From Desulfosporosinus fructosivorans (GTDB taxonomy: Bacteria; Bacillota; Desulfitobacteriia; Desulfitobacteriales; Desulfitobacteriaceae), in the NCBI RefSeq assembly GCF_004766045.1, contig NZ_SPQQ01000001.1, positions 558,001 through 622,000 of the forward strand: a stretch of DNA of 64,000 nt, read 5' to 3'. Below the pieces are notes generated by a model. It was not told the origin of the DNA. It ran no database searches and saw only the letters and a program-made list of their open reading frames with translations. A program made the position numbers and the translations under genes. Shown piece after piece: positions 18,597 through 27,018 of the stretch; position 1 is the first letter of the stretch; the number at the start of each line of letters is the position of its first letter.

Positions 18597-18861
18597 GAAC
18601 TTGTATTGTGAATAATCTACTTACAAGGTTTGTTATTGGAAAGCTTACCAATTTGGGGGCTCAAGGTCGGGCACAATCCTTGGCTTTCATTCGACTTTTC
18701 AAGATGTTAGTTCTATAAGTATTAATACTGATGTTTAGGCATTTATTGACCTAGAAACGTGTCGCACGCTCATTTCGCCCCGGATTATTCAGTTACAAAA
18801 AGGGAGAACATATGCCGCCTTTGATGAAGAACAAATTATACCTTTAATTACTGCCCATTAG
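18597..18861 (+). pseudogene. Unrecognised coding remnant
   Basis: Two short frames carry protein-like sequence: VNNLLTRFVIGKLTNLGAQG from GTG 18608, after AGAGGAGTG, and AFIDLETCRTLISPRIIQLQ... ending at the TAG at 18861. They are separated by stops and a frame change, and a good terminator follows. It looks like a decayed gene, but I cannot name the family. Confidence 0.35.
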
Positions 18862-18877
18862 CCGCAGAGTTTTTAAT

Positions 18878-18923
18878 AAAGCGTTAAGTCCCCGCCTCAA
18901 GGTGGGGGCTTAACGCTTTTCCG
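18878..18923 (+). terminator. Intrinsic terminator
   Basis: A 19-bp stem (18878-18896 with 18901-18919, two G-U wobbles), a short loop, and a TTTT run. Confidence 0.85.
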
Positions 18924-19030
18924 TTTCATAATGAATATATTTACTCAAAAGACGACGAAGTAATTCTTTGAAAGATGTACGAGGATCGGCAAGATCCTTT
19001 TCTCATGGGGCTTTGCGAGATTTCGATTGA

Positions 19031-19048
19031 TTGGCACGTTTATTGCAT
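19031..19048 (+). promoter_or_regulatory. Sigma-54 promoter upstream of mobB
   Basis: TTGGCACG, four bases, then TTGCAT match the -24/-12 consensus (TGGCACG-N4-TTGCW), about 120 bases before mobB. Confidence 0.85.
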
Positions 19049-19169
19049 ATAAGTAATTGAGAGAAATCGGAACATAAGGTAACGGGCCAAGACCAAGGTA
19101 GAAGAAATGAAGAAATCACGGTCATTATGGTATTACAAGCAAGTAGGAAAGTTACAGGGAGGTCTATGA

Positions 19170-19673
19170 ATGGTGCAGAACTCAAGTATTCCGGTAATAT
19201 CTTTTGTTGCCGCCAAATCAGGTTCAGGAAAAACTACTCTGATGGTGAAGGTCATCAGGGAGTTGAGGGCAGAGGGATTAAAAATTGCTACCATAAAACA
19301 CGATGCCCATAGCTTTGATATGGATAAACCGGGTAAAGATACCTGGAGATTGGCTGAGGCGGGGGCCAATATTGTTGCCATTTCGTCTCCAAAAAAACTA
19401 GCAATAATTGAAAAGGTTGAGGAAAAGACTCTTGATGAAATTATTGAAAGGATATCTGGTGTGGACCTTATTTTGACCGAAGGCTTCAAGAAGGGTGGCA
19501 AACCTTCAATAGAAGTATTCAGATCTGCGGTGCATCGGGAGCTCTTAGGTGAAGCTGTTCAACGTCTTGCAATTGCTAGCGATATTCCATGGGATATTGG
19601 TGTTCCCTGCTATCATGTTGACGATGTTGACGGTGTTGTAAAGGAAATTAAAAATTATATTGCTAAGTGTTAA
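19170..19673 (+). CDS. mobB: Molybdopterin-guanine dinucleotide biosynthesis protein B
   Basis: MobB is a P-loop GTP-binding protein that assists conversion of molybdopterin to the guanine dinucleotide form needed by DMSO-reductase-family enzymes. The Walker A AAKSGSGKTTL lies at residues 14-24; IKHDAHSFDMDKPGKDTWR is the characteristic MobB motif; LILTEGFKKGGKPSIEVFR is the Walker-B-like region. At 167 residues it has normal length. GGGAGG precedes ATG 19170. No mobA is found in the window; a DUF2064 nucleotide-sugar-transferase-fold gene follows instead. Confidence 0.93.
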   Translation: MVQNSSIPVISFVAAKSGSGKTTLMVKVIRELRAEGLKIATIKHDAHSFDMDKPGKDTWRLAEAGANIVAISSPKKLAIIEKVEEKTLDEIIERISGVDLILTEGFKKGGKPSIEVFRSAVHRELLGEAVQRLAIASDIPWDIGVPCYHVDDVDGVVKEIKNYIAKC

Positions 19674-19790
19674 GAAAAAATCTCAAATCATTTTAAAATA
19701 ATGTTTCAAAATGAGATTATTCCACGTGAATACCTATTGGAGACAAAAGTGTCAACCCGTACTAGTGGTTATTATGGGAGGTGAGAGAGT

Positions 19791-20615
19791 TTGAAAAACG
19801 CAATTATTGTTTTCACTAAGGTACCCGAAGCAGGAAACGTCAAAACTAGGTTGACTCAAGAACGTGGTGGAATTCTGACTCAGGAAGAAGCGGAATATGT
19901 CTATGAGGCTTGCCTGCTGGATGTGATTGATGTTTGTACATCGGTAGAAAACGCCAAGGTTTGGATTTGTTATAACGCTAACGGAGACAGAAACCATCTA
20001 GGTATGGTACTCACTCAATTAAAGCGTCTGGATAAAATTGCAGGAATATTTGCAGACCAGGGTGGTTGCTTTGATGAATGCATGCAGCATGCGGTTGAGT
20101 GTCTGCTAAAGCCTGGCCAGAAGGAAAAGCTGGCGGAGAGCATGCTGATTGTAGGCGGCGATGTGGTGGGCTTGCAAAAGCACACACTGATTGATGCATT
20201 AGAGAAGCTAGAAATACTAAGTAGTAGCCCGGCTGGACAACAAGCTGCGACTCATAATAATAATTCTCATTCAGATATTGGAGCAGCAATGGTTGTGAGC
20301 GCGGATCAAGAGGGTGGGTTTAACATTGCGGGTTATACCTGTAATACCCCCTTTGATTTTCGAACGGTGTTTTATAACATGGAGGGAATCACAGCGCTAG
20401 AGGCGCTGGCAGAAAAAGCCAGAGAGGAGCACATTCCCATTCTGCCACTAGATATTGTGTTTGATATCGACCTTCCCGTAGATCTCGCAAGCATGATTCC
20501 AATTCTGAATGTATTGGAACAGGGTACAAGCTATGATTCCAGAATCACCGCTCCGGTGCGAACCATAGCAGTGCTACGGGACCTCGGGTTGCAATCTATT
20601 TGCGAACAGCGTTGA
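19791..20615 (+). CDS. DUF2064-family GT-A-fold transferase, copy 1
   Basis: This 274-residue protein has the GT-A nucleotidyl/glycosyltransferase fold of the DUF2064 (TIGR04282-like) family. The N-terminal FTKVPEAGNVKTRL is the family's NTP-binding signature, followed by GGDVVGLQ and a GGFNIAGY segment. Relatives are annotated as glycosyltransferases. The fold is also that of MobA and CofC, and its position directly after mobB suggests a nucleotidyl transfer in cofactor maturation (inference). A second copy is at 37.5 kb and a remnant at 52.7 kb. GGGAGGTGAGAG precedes the TTG start at 19791. Confidence 0.82.
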   Translation: MKNAIIVFTKVPEAGNVKTRLTQERGGILTQEEAEYVYEACLLDVIDVCTSVENAKVWICYNANGDRNHLGMVLTQLKRLDKIAGIFADQGGCFDECMQHAVECLLKPGQKEKLAESMLIVGGDVVGLQKHTLIDALEKLEILSSSPAGQQAATHNNNSHSDIGAAMVVSADQEGGFNIAGYTCNTPFDFRTVFYNMEGITALEALAEKAREEHIPILPLDIVFDIDLPVDLASMIPILNVLEQGTSYDSRITAPVRTIAVLRDLGLQSICEQR

Positions 20616-20743
20616 GATTGGCACAGGATATTAGACAATTTTTATGATCTGCGAGGAAGGATAGTATGATGCTATATGAAGGGATATCAGCCCGTAGTTC
20701 GTTCTAGTTAAAAATAGGATGAGATGAAGGAAGGAACTTTATA

Positions 20744-21178
20744 ATGGGTAAAATAATTGCTGTTTGCGCGAGTCAAAAAAAAGGAATGCGCAAAAAAAAT
20801 GTGGGCGAAGGAATTTTGAAAATCGGCTTTGGTCTTGAAGGAGATGCGCATGGTGGAGATTGGCATCGTATGATCAGCTTGCTGGGGATGGAAAGTATCA
20901 AAAAGATGTCGGACAAAGGGGCGGATGTTGGACCAGGGGACTTTGCTGAGAATTTGACAACGGAAGGACTGGAACTCTTCACCCTTCCCATTGGAACAAA
21001 ACTGAAGATAGGGGAAACCAGTATCGGAGAAGTCACTCAAATCGGTAAAGAATGCCACACGAAATGTGCAATTTTCAAACAACTTGGGGAGTGTGTCATG
21101 CCGAAAGAGGGAATTTTTATTCGCTTGTTGGAAGGCGGAGTGGTTCGTTCTGGGGACAGCATTGAGGTGATGGCTTAA
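20744..21178 (+). CDS. MOSC-domain protein
   Basis: This is a stand-alone MOSC (Moco sulfurase C-terminal) domain of 144 residues. Family motifs GLEGDAHGGDWHR (about 29-41), GPGDFAENLTTEG (about 63-75) and IGKECHTKCAIF, with the Cys proposed to carry sulfur or bind cofactor, are visible. MOSC proteins are thought to bind molybdenum cofactor or move sulfur to it. It follows mobB and DUF2064, suggesting cofactor finishing. A paralog lacking the cysteines lies at 59.9 kb. GAAGGAAGG precedes the ATG. Confidence 0.9.
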   Translation: MGKIIAVCASQKKGMRKKNVGEGILKIGFGLEGDAHGGDWHRMISLLGMESIKKMSDKGADVGPGDFAENLTTEGLELFTLPIGTKLKIGETSIGEVTQIGKECHTKCAIFKQLGECVMPKEGIFIRLLEGGVVRSGDSIEVMA

Positions 21179-21643
21179 TGCTTCGAGTAGGGGTCATACG
21201 GCTAGTGACAAGGGTCGCGTGGAGAACGGGAAGACCTCTCAGGGAACGCATATTAGGCTTACTATAAACTTAATATTGAGGTCCATTTTCTTACAACATA
21301 ATATCCTCGAGGACTCTAGAAATCTCTGTGAAATTAAGATAGCGAGCCAAGGCAAATAAGGCATAAAAATCTCAATATGACAAAGTTTTTTTCATTTTAA
21401 TACTGAATCATAGAAATTGAGTTGCATTGTCAAGAATTCAAAACCCTTAAAAACGGGTTTCTATAAGGCTATCCAAATAACAATCAACTTGGCATAGCTT
21501 TTGCATTAATTATTGGTGTAATAATGAAAACATGACAGGAACCAATGCACATATATGTAAAAAACGCTTTAGCTACTACTCATATGTTCAATTACATTCA
21601 CGGATCGGCAAGATCTACTGGGTACAGGAAGGAGAGAAGAGAA
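21179..21643. other. Control region upstream of the radical SAM / molybdoenzyme operon
   Basis: It holds the sigma-54 promoter at 21489 and a partial upstream-activator-like motif (TTCATTTTAA, 21391-21400). No gene is recognised. Confidence 0.5.
21489..21506 (+). promoter_or_regulatory. Sigma-54 promoter of the molybdoenzyme operon
   Basis: TTGGCATA, four bases, TTGCAT; about 140 bases before the first small ORF. Confidence 0.8.
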
Positions 21644-21766
21644 GTGAATTGCCCAAAATGCTCCGGCTTTCAAAGCATGGGAGCATTCGAAATATTGAAA
21701 AGAACCCTGTTCTTCTCAATATTTCGAATGCTAAAGCGAGGAGAGTATCTTAAATGCAATTATTAG
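21644..21766 (+). CDS. Small Cys-containing ORF (40 aa) overlapping the radical SAM gene
   Basis: GTG 21644 follows AAGGAGAG with a 7-base spacing. The product begins VNCPKCSGFQSMG, with a CxxC pair near the N-terminus and one more Cys near the end. The stop overlaps the radical SAM start by 13 bases, so translation would be coupled. Much of the ORF is a 24-bp inverted repeat (21682-21732), so it could be a leader peptide over an attenuator. No family is recognised. Confidence 0.5.
   Translation: MNCPKCSGFQSMGAFEILKRTLFFSIFRMLKRGEYLKCNY
21682..21732 (+). promoter_or_regulatory. Long hairpin (possible attenuator) before the radical SAM gene
   Basis: 24-base arms (21682-21705 and 21709-21732) pair with one mismatch around a three-base loop, 22 bases before the radical SAM ATG. 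There is no T-tract. Confidence 0.6.
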
Positions 21767-23034
21767 ATGACATTACAGTTACTGATTATACAGAAAGTGT
21801 TTGTCCAGTTTGTCTACAAACTATAGATGCAAAGATTGTTAGTAAAGATAACCTCGTTTATCTTGAAAAAGAATGTCCTAAGCATGGACCATTTTCTGTC
21901 TGTATTTGGCCAGATGCCAAACATTATAATTGGCTGAAGTCGTTCCGTTTTCCTTTCAACCAATTAAAATCAGGGCAACTCTCCAAGAAAGGTTGTCCCC
22001 ACGATTGTGGTCTCTGCTCGAGCCACCTTCGACATTCTACGTTAGTCGAAATTGAGGTAACAGATAATTGTAATCTTAGATGCCCAGTTTGTTTCATGTC
22101 AGCGGATACATCGGTAAGACCTGCAATCGTGCCAAATCTTGAACAGCTTGAAAAACAATATAGGCAGATTATGAATAAAACCAGCCCGTTAACCAGTATT
22201 CAGCTTACTGGAGGAGAACCGAGTACACGCAGAGATTTAGCGGAAATCGTACGATTGGGTAGAAAAGTAGGCTTCGAGGCCATTGAGATTAATAGCAACG
22301 GAATTGTAATTGCCAATGACCTCGATTATTTAATGGAGTTAGCAGATGCTGGTGTAAGCGGTATATATCTGCAATTTGACGGTTTGGAAGGCTCCATATT
22401 CGAAAAAACTCGTGGGAAAGACCTGCTTAAGACAAAATTACAGGCCATTGAAAATTGTCGAATGGCAGGACTACAAGTTGTCCTGGCTATGACTGTGATT
22501 TATGGAATCAATCATGACCGAATGGGCGATGTCCTGGATTTTGCTCTAAAAAATAATGATATTGTTGCTGGAGTCGCTCTTCAACCGGCCTTCATCTCAG
22601 GACGTTTTGAGGTCACAGCGGGTCGTCGTCTGTCGATGGGAGATGTAATTTTTATGCTTGCTGAACAGAGCAAGGGACTAATTCAACCCTATGACTTGTG
22701 GCCGTTGGGTTGCGCACATCCGCTATGTGATACTGGTACCTACCTGTTAGAGCAGGAAGGTGAATATCAACCGATCACTCGGCAGATAACCCCGCAAGAA
22801 TACGCACGCTACTTCGATCCCGATAGTCCTCAAGGATCAGTATTTACTGATATTGCAGGCAAAATGTTTCCTGATTCACACAAGGGACTTTCAATAATAA
22901 TCATGAATTTTATGGATGCCATGACTATGGATCTGAAACGCCTAAAAGAATGTAGCATGGTTGTATCAAAACCTGACGGCAGTTTGGTTCCATTCTGTTC
23001 ATATCAACTGAATCCGTTAGTCGGACAAGAATAA
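21754..23034 (+). CDS. Radical SAM protein (tetraether-synthase/MJ0619-like architecture)
   Basis: The protein has 426 residues. The N-terminus carries a zinc-type segment (ESVCPVCLQTIDAK and CPKHGPF), then GCPHDCGLCSSH, then the radical SAM motif CNLRCPVCF (about 111-119), which binds the 4Fe-4S cluster that cleaves SAM. TGGEPSTR is the GGEP motif. This layout matches the large family that includes archaeal tetraether lipid synthase and other methyl- or sulfur-modifying enzymes; the substrate is unknown. Its position at the head of a molybdoenzyme operon under sigma-54 control suggests a maturation or substrate-processing role (inference). Confidence 0.85.
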   Translation: MQLLDDITVTDYTESVCPVCLQTIDAKIVSKDNLVYLEKECPKHGPFSVCIWPDAKHYNWLKSFRFPFNQLKSGQLSKKGCPHDCGLCSSHLRHSTLVEIEVTDNCNLRCPVCFMSADTSVRPAIVPNLEQLEKQYRQIMNKTSPLTSIQLTGGEPSTRRDLAEIVRLGRKVGFEAIEINSNGIVIANDLDYLMELADAGVSGIYLQFDGLEGSIFEKTRGKDLLKTKLQAIENCRMAGLQVVLAMTVIYGINHDRMGDVLDFALKNNDIVAGVALQPAFISGRFEVTAGRRLSMGDVIFMLAEQSKGLIQPYDLWPLGCAHPLCDTGTYLLEQEGEYQPITRQITPQEYARYFDPDSPQGSVFTDIAGKMFPDSHKGLSIIIMNFMDAMTMDLKRLKECSMVVSKPDGSLVPFCSYQLNPLVGQE

Positions 23035-23090
23035 AAGAAATTCTTGAGATTTAGCCTGAAATATTAAAAATTTAATGTTGGAGGTAGTAG

Positions 23091-25331
23091 ATGAACAGGA
23101 ATGTGGATTTGGAACAAGAAGGTATAGAAATTAAAAAGTCATGTTGCTATTTTTGTCACGAAAACTGCGGCGTTTTAGCCTACGTGAAAGATGGCAAAGT
23201 AATAGCAATCGAAGGTGATCCCGAATTTCCGACGAATACGGGGGGATTGTGCTGTCGAGGAAATATTGCATTAAAACACATTGATCATCCTGCACGGATC
23301 AATTATCCACAAAAACGGGTTGGCAAAAAGGGCGAAGGAAAATGGGAAACTATTTCCTGGGATCAAGCTCTTAGTGAAATTGCCGCTAAACTCACCCAAA
23401 TCAAAGATGAATCTGGGGCCGAAGCTGTGGCCACAGCTGGTGGTACAGCACGTACGGATGACTGGGCACGTCGTAGGTTTATGAATCTTTTCGGTAGCCC
23501 AAATGGATTTCACAACGCTCATCTCTGCTGGATGCCAACCTTCATGATAGAAACGGCAATTTGTGGTTGGAGTCCTTTTGACTTGGACATGGGTAACAGT
23601 CGCTGTATCATTTTATGGGGACAGAATCCTGGAGCTTCTGGCATGCCAGCAATGCACCATCTTACAGAGTTACAGAGAAAAGGACTCAAACTGATCGTTA
23701 TTGACCCGCGTTTTACCGAAACAGCGTCTAAAGCGGATCTGTGGCTGCCTCTTCGACCTGGTTCAGACCTAGCTCTGGCTTTGGCTATGTTGCACGTTAT
23801 CATTTATGAAGGGCTAGCCGACGATGAATTTATTGCAGAGAATTGCGTAGGTTATGAGGAACTGGTAGCACATGTTGAAGACTTTACCCCGGAATGGGCG
23901 GCTCCGCTTACCTGGCTTAGCCCAGAACAAATCAGAGAAGTCGCCACGATCTATGCTACAAACAAACCAGGCAATATCCAATGGGGGACTGCGCTGGATC
24001 AGCAGGGTAGAACAGCTGGAGGAGCCATTCATGCACGTGCCTTATTAAGAGCACTAACTGGTAACCTAGATGCCATCGGATCAGATCTCTTGACGGGTCC
24101 TAGTTTAGACTCTATTACGGAAGAAGAGATGGAATGCAATGAGTATCTAACAGACGAACAAAAAGCTAAGCAGATCGGCTCAGATCGCTTTAAGCTTATG
24201 ACCTGGCCGGGATATAGCAAAATTGCTGAAAATACAAGGAAAGTTTGGGGTAAAGCACCCACCGCGGAATGGATGTGTGAAGCTCACCCCCCCTCAGTCT
24301 TTAATGCAATTCTTACGGGTAAGCCTTATCCGGTGAGAGCATTGCTGGTCTCAGCAACCAACCCCGTTAACTCCTATGGAAATAGCAAAATGGTTTTAGA
24401 GGCCTTAAGAAAAGTAGAATTCATGGTAACCTGTGATTACTGGATGACCCCGACAGCGGCTCTTTCCGATTATGTCCTGCCGATAGCCGGAGCCCTTGAA
24501 CGCCCGACCATGACTGCTGTCTATGGGTGTGCTGACTTTATTCTTGCATCCCAACGCGCCATACAGCCCATGTATGAAAGACGAAATGATTACAATTTCT
24601 GGAAAGAACTGGGGGAGCGCTTAGGACAAAAAGAGATGTGGCCTTGGGAAACGGTTGAAGATGCTTACCATTTCAAATTAGAACCATTGGGGTATGGTCT
24701 CGACACCTATGACGAGTTTGTAGAATTTTATCGATTCCACTTTCCTGAAAGAGAATACAACAAATCTCAGAGGCAAGGTTTTGCCACACCTTCAGGAAAA
24801 ATTGAACTTTATTCCAGTGTTTTAAAAGACCTCGGTTATTCTCCGCTACCGGAATACGTCGGTCCCGTAGAAAATGAGATAGATCATCCAGAATTGGCCA
24901 AAGAATACCCGCTGGTTTTAACGACTGGCAATGGGTTTATGCCCTTCCACCATTCGGAGCAGTTCCAGATCCAAGAACTTCGTTACTTAAGACATGAACC
25001 CTATTTCCAGATAAACCCAGAGACGGCTGCAGAGTATTCTATTAAAGAAGATGATTGGGTTTGGATTGAGACGCAGCGTGGACGAATGAAACAAAAAGCT
25101 GACATAACCCAAGCTGTTGCACCAAGGGTCATTGTGACCCAGCGTGGTTGGTGGTTCCCCGAAAGAGAAGTAGTTGAACCGGATTTGGGTGGTTGCTTAG
25201 AATCCAATACCAATGTCTTAACGAGTACCCGAGATGAAGATTGCGACCCGATGAGCGGAACGTGGGCTAATAGAGGCTTATTATGTAAAGTCTATAAAGT
25301 TAAAGCAACCGATGGAAGGGGGGGAAACTAA
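23091..25331 (+). CDS. Molybdopterin oxidoreductase catalytic subunit A (DMSO reductase family)
   Basis: This 746-residue subunit has an N-terminal 4Fe-4S site (Cys at about 18/19, 22, 26 and 54/55), then the bis-MGD core, with a candidate molybdenum-ligand Cys about 146 (AHLCWMPT), and a C-terminal MGD-binding domain (TTGNGFMPFHH through QRGWWFPE). The nearest types are thiosulfate/polysulfide reductase and acetylene-hydratase-like enzymes. The Tat twin-arginine signal is absent, so it should stay in the cytoplasm. The PsrB-like and NrfD-like genes directly downstream complete a membrane-attached A-B-C complex. Substrate is unknown. GGAGG precedes the ATG. Confidence 0.9.
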   Translation: MNRNVDLEQEGIEIKKSCCYFCHENCGVLAYVKDGKVIAIEGDPEFPTNTGGLCCRGNIALKHIDHPARINYPQKRVGKKGEGKWETISWDQALSEIAAKLTQIKDESGAEAVATAGGTARTDDWARRRFMNLFGSPNGFHNAHLCWMPTFMIETAICGWSPFDLDMGNSRCIILWGQNPGASGMPAMHHLTELQRKGLKLIVIDPRFTETASKADLWLPLRPGSDLALALAMLHVIIYEGLADDEFIAENCVGYEELVAHVEDFTPEWAAPLTWLSPEQIREVATIYATNKPGNIQWGTALDQQGRTAGGAIHARALLRALTGNLDAIGSDLLTGPSLDSITEEEMECNEYLTDEQKAKQIGSDRFKLMTWPGYSKIAENTRKVWGKAPTAEWMCEAHPPSVFNAILTGKPYPVRALLVSATNPVNSYGNSKMVLEALRKVEFMVTCDYWMTPTAALSDYVLPIAGALERPTMTAVYGCADFILASQRAIQPMYERRNDYNFWKELGERLGQKEMWPWETVEDAYHFKLEPLGYGLDTYDEFVEFYRFHFPEREYNKSQRQGFATPSGKIELYSSVLKDLGYSPLPEYVGPVENEIDHPELAKEYPLVLTTGNGFMPFHHSEQFQIQELRYLRHEPYFQINPETAAEYSIKEDDWVWIETQRGRMKQKADITQAVAPRVIVTQRGWWFPEREVVEPDLGGCLESNTNVLTSTRDEDCDPMSGTWANRGLLCKVYKVKATDGRGGN

Positions 25332-25332
25332 C

Positions 25333-25893
25333 ATGCGTTACGCAATGGTTATAGATACACGTAGTTGTATTGGCTGCCAATCCTGTACAGTTGCTTGTAA
25401 AGTTCATAATAACCTTCCAGTCGATATGATCTACAATCCGGTGACGACAGTGGGTCCTACCGGAGTATATCCTAATTTGCACATGGCTCATATTCCTCTG
25501 TTATGTATGCATTGTGAAAATGCGCCCTGTGTAAATGCCTGTCCGACGGGGGCATCTCAGCGCCGCGACGATGGGATCGTATGGGTAGATGAATCCAAGT
25601 GTGTTGGATGCAAGTCTTGTGTGATGGCTTGTCCTTATGGAGCTCGCGTTTCAAATCATGAAAAGGGAACTGTCCAGAAATGCGATTTTTGTTTTGATCG
25701 CGTAGATAAAGGGAACGTTCCTCGTTGTGTGCAAAGTTGTCATCAAAAGGCTCGTATTTTTGGCGATCTGGAGGATGAAACTAGCGATGTCTTTAAACTG
25801 GTGAACGGAGAGCATGCAGTACGCTTGCTTGATGAGCTTGGTACTGAGCCTTACGTTTTCTACATTTACGGATTGGAGGGACAGATCCGATGA
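25333..25893 (+). CDS. 4Fe-4S ferredoxin-type electron transfer subunit (PsrB/DmsB-like)
   Basis: This is the electron-relay subunit between catalytic and membrane subunits. Four cluster-binding Cys sets are visible: CIGCQSCTVAC (about 12), CMHCENAPCVNAC, CVGCKSCVMAC, and CDFC ... CVQSC, as in DmsB/PsrB. ATG 25333 has a GGAAGGGGGGG site; an earlier in-frame ATG at 25312 overlaps the upstream gene and is less likely. The stop overlaps the next gene by four bases (ATGA), indicating tight coupling. Confidence 0.93.
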   Translation: MRYAMVIDTRSCIGCQSCTVACKVHNNLPVDMIYNPVTTVGPTGVYPNLHMAHIPLLCMHCENAPCVNACPTGASQRRDDGIVWVDESKCVGCKSCVMACPYGARVSNHEKGTVQKCDFCFDRVDKGNVPRCVQSCHQKARIFGDLEDETSDVFKLVNGEHAVRLLDELGTEPYVFYIYGLEGQIR

Positions 25894-26846
25894 GCCACAA
25901 ACATGATTCTTGGGGTTGGATGTTAGCCGTTGATTTCTTTTTTGCCGGTATGGGCGGCGCAATGCTTGTTATTGCCGGAATCGCTGATTTGTTTTTAGGG
26001 ACCGGAATGACTTCGGTCTTGGGTAATCTTTTGGGTGCGTTGTGTATAGGGCTGGGAGCATGCTTATTGGTCCTAGAGCTTGGTCGACCTTTTCAGTCTT
26101 GGCGAGTGTTTATGAATCCGAAAGCCATCTTAACAATAGGTGCTTGGAGTATGGTGTTGGCAATGGGAGCTGGCATTATCTTCGCTTCCTTTGGAATTGG
26201 ATCCCTACCTTGGAGCGACGCAATCCTGGCTCGTAAAGTTTTTGCAGTAGTCAGTGTAATCTTTGGTTTGATTGTGGCAACTTACCCTGGAATCTTGCTG
26301 GCACGACATAAATCTCGTCCGTTTTGGACTGGAGCAGGAATCATGAGTTTGTTCGTGATCTCTTCGTTGGTTACGGGTGCCGCTGCGCACATTGTAAGTC
26401 AGTTCGTATTTGACGCACTCGCTTCAATCGTTACGTCATGGCAAATTGTTGATGCGTCTTCTTCAGTTGTGTTGGATGGATTACCTTATTTGACTGTCGC
26501 ATTATTGGTGTTACAGTTCATTCTTTGGATAGGATACATCTGGATCAAAAAGACCGGGACTACTGAGCGTGAAGCGAATGCAGCTGATCGATGGATCAGT
26601 GGAAATTACGCTATGCACTTTAAAGGAGGGTTCCTCTTTATAGGAACCTTACTACCGATCGTACTAATCCTGGTACCCATTAATCTAATTCAAGTGTTTG
26701 GCACCTTACTAGTCTTAGTGGGTGGAGTCGTCATGCGTTTACTGGTAGTATACAGTGGTCAAGATCGGACTTGGCTGCCAGGTGAACAAAAATATCGGTC
26801 CAGACTCCCTATTGGTGACGAAGCATTTTTGAAAGCTTGGAAATAA
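25890..26846 (+). CDS. NrfD/PsrC-type membrane subunit
   Basis: This is a 318-residue polytopic membrane protein with about eight hydrophobic segments. It belongs to the NrfD/PsrC group, which anchors molybdoenzyme complexes and exchanges electrons with menaquinone. LELGRPFQSWRVFMNPK (about 64-80) is the typical loop after TM2, and a conserved acidic residue occurs early in TM1. It completes the A-B-C set with the two upstream genes. With a cytoplasmic catalytic subunit, the complex would face inward. Confidence 0.92.
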   Translation: MSHKHDSWGWMLAVDFFFAGMGGAMLVIAGIADLFLGTGMTSVLGNLLGALCIGLGACLLVLELGRPFQSWRVFMNPKAILTIGAWSMVLAMGAGIIFASFGIGSLPWSDAILARKVFAVVSVIFGLIVATYPGILLARHKSRPFWTGAGIMSLFVISSLVTGAAAHIVSQFVFDALASIVTSWQIVDASSSVVLDGLPYLTVALLVLQFILWIGYIWIKKTGTTEREANAADRWISGNYAMHFKGGFLFIGTLLPIVLILVPINLIQVFGTLLVLVGGVVMRLLVVYSGQDRTWLPGEQKYRSRLPIGDEAFLKAWK

Positions 26847-27018
26847 TAATGGGGAATTCTTCTTTCTGTGTTAATCAGGCGTTGCTAGATAGGCAATGAT
26901 CAGCGGTTTCAGAATAGAACCTTAGAAAAAACGGAGTACTGTGCTGTCTTTGGTTTTAGGACCGGGAGGTACAGTATTCATATTAACGGAGTCCCTTAGA
27001 TGGAAAAGTGAGGTTATA

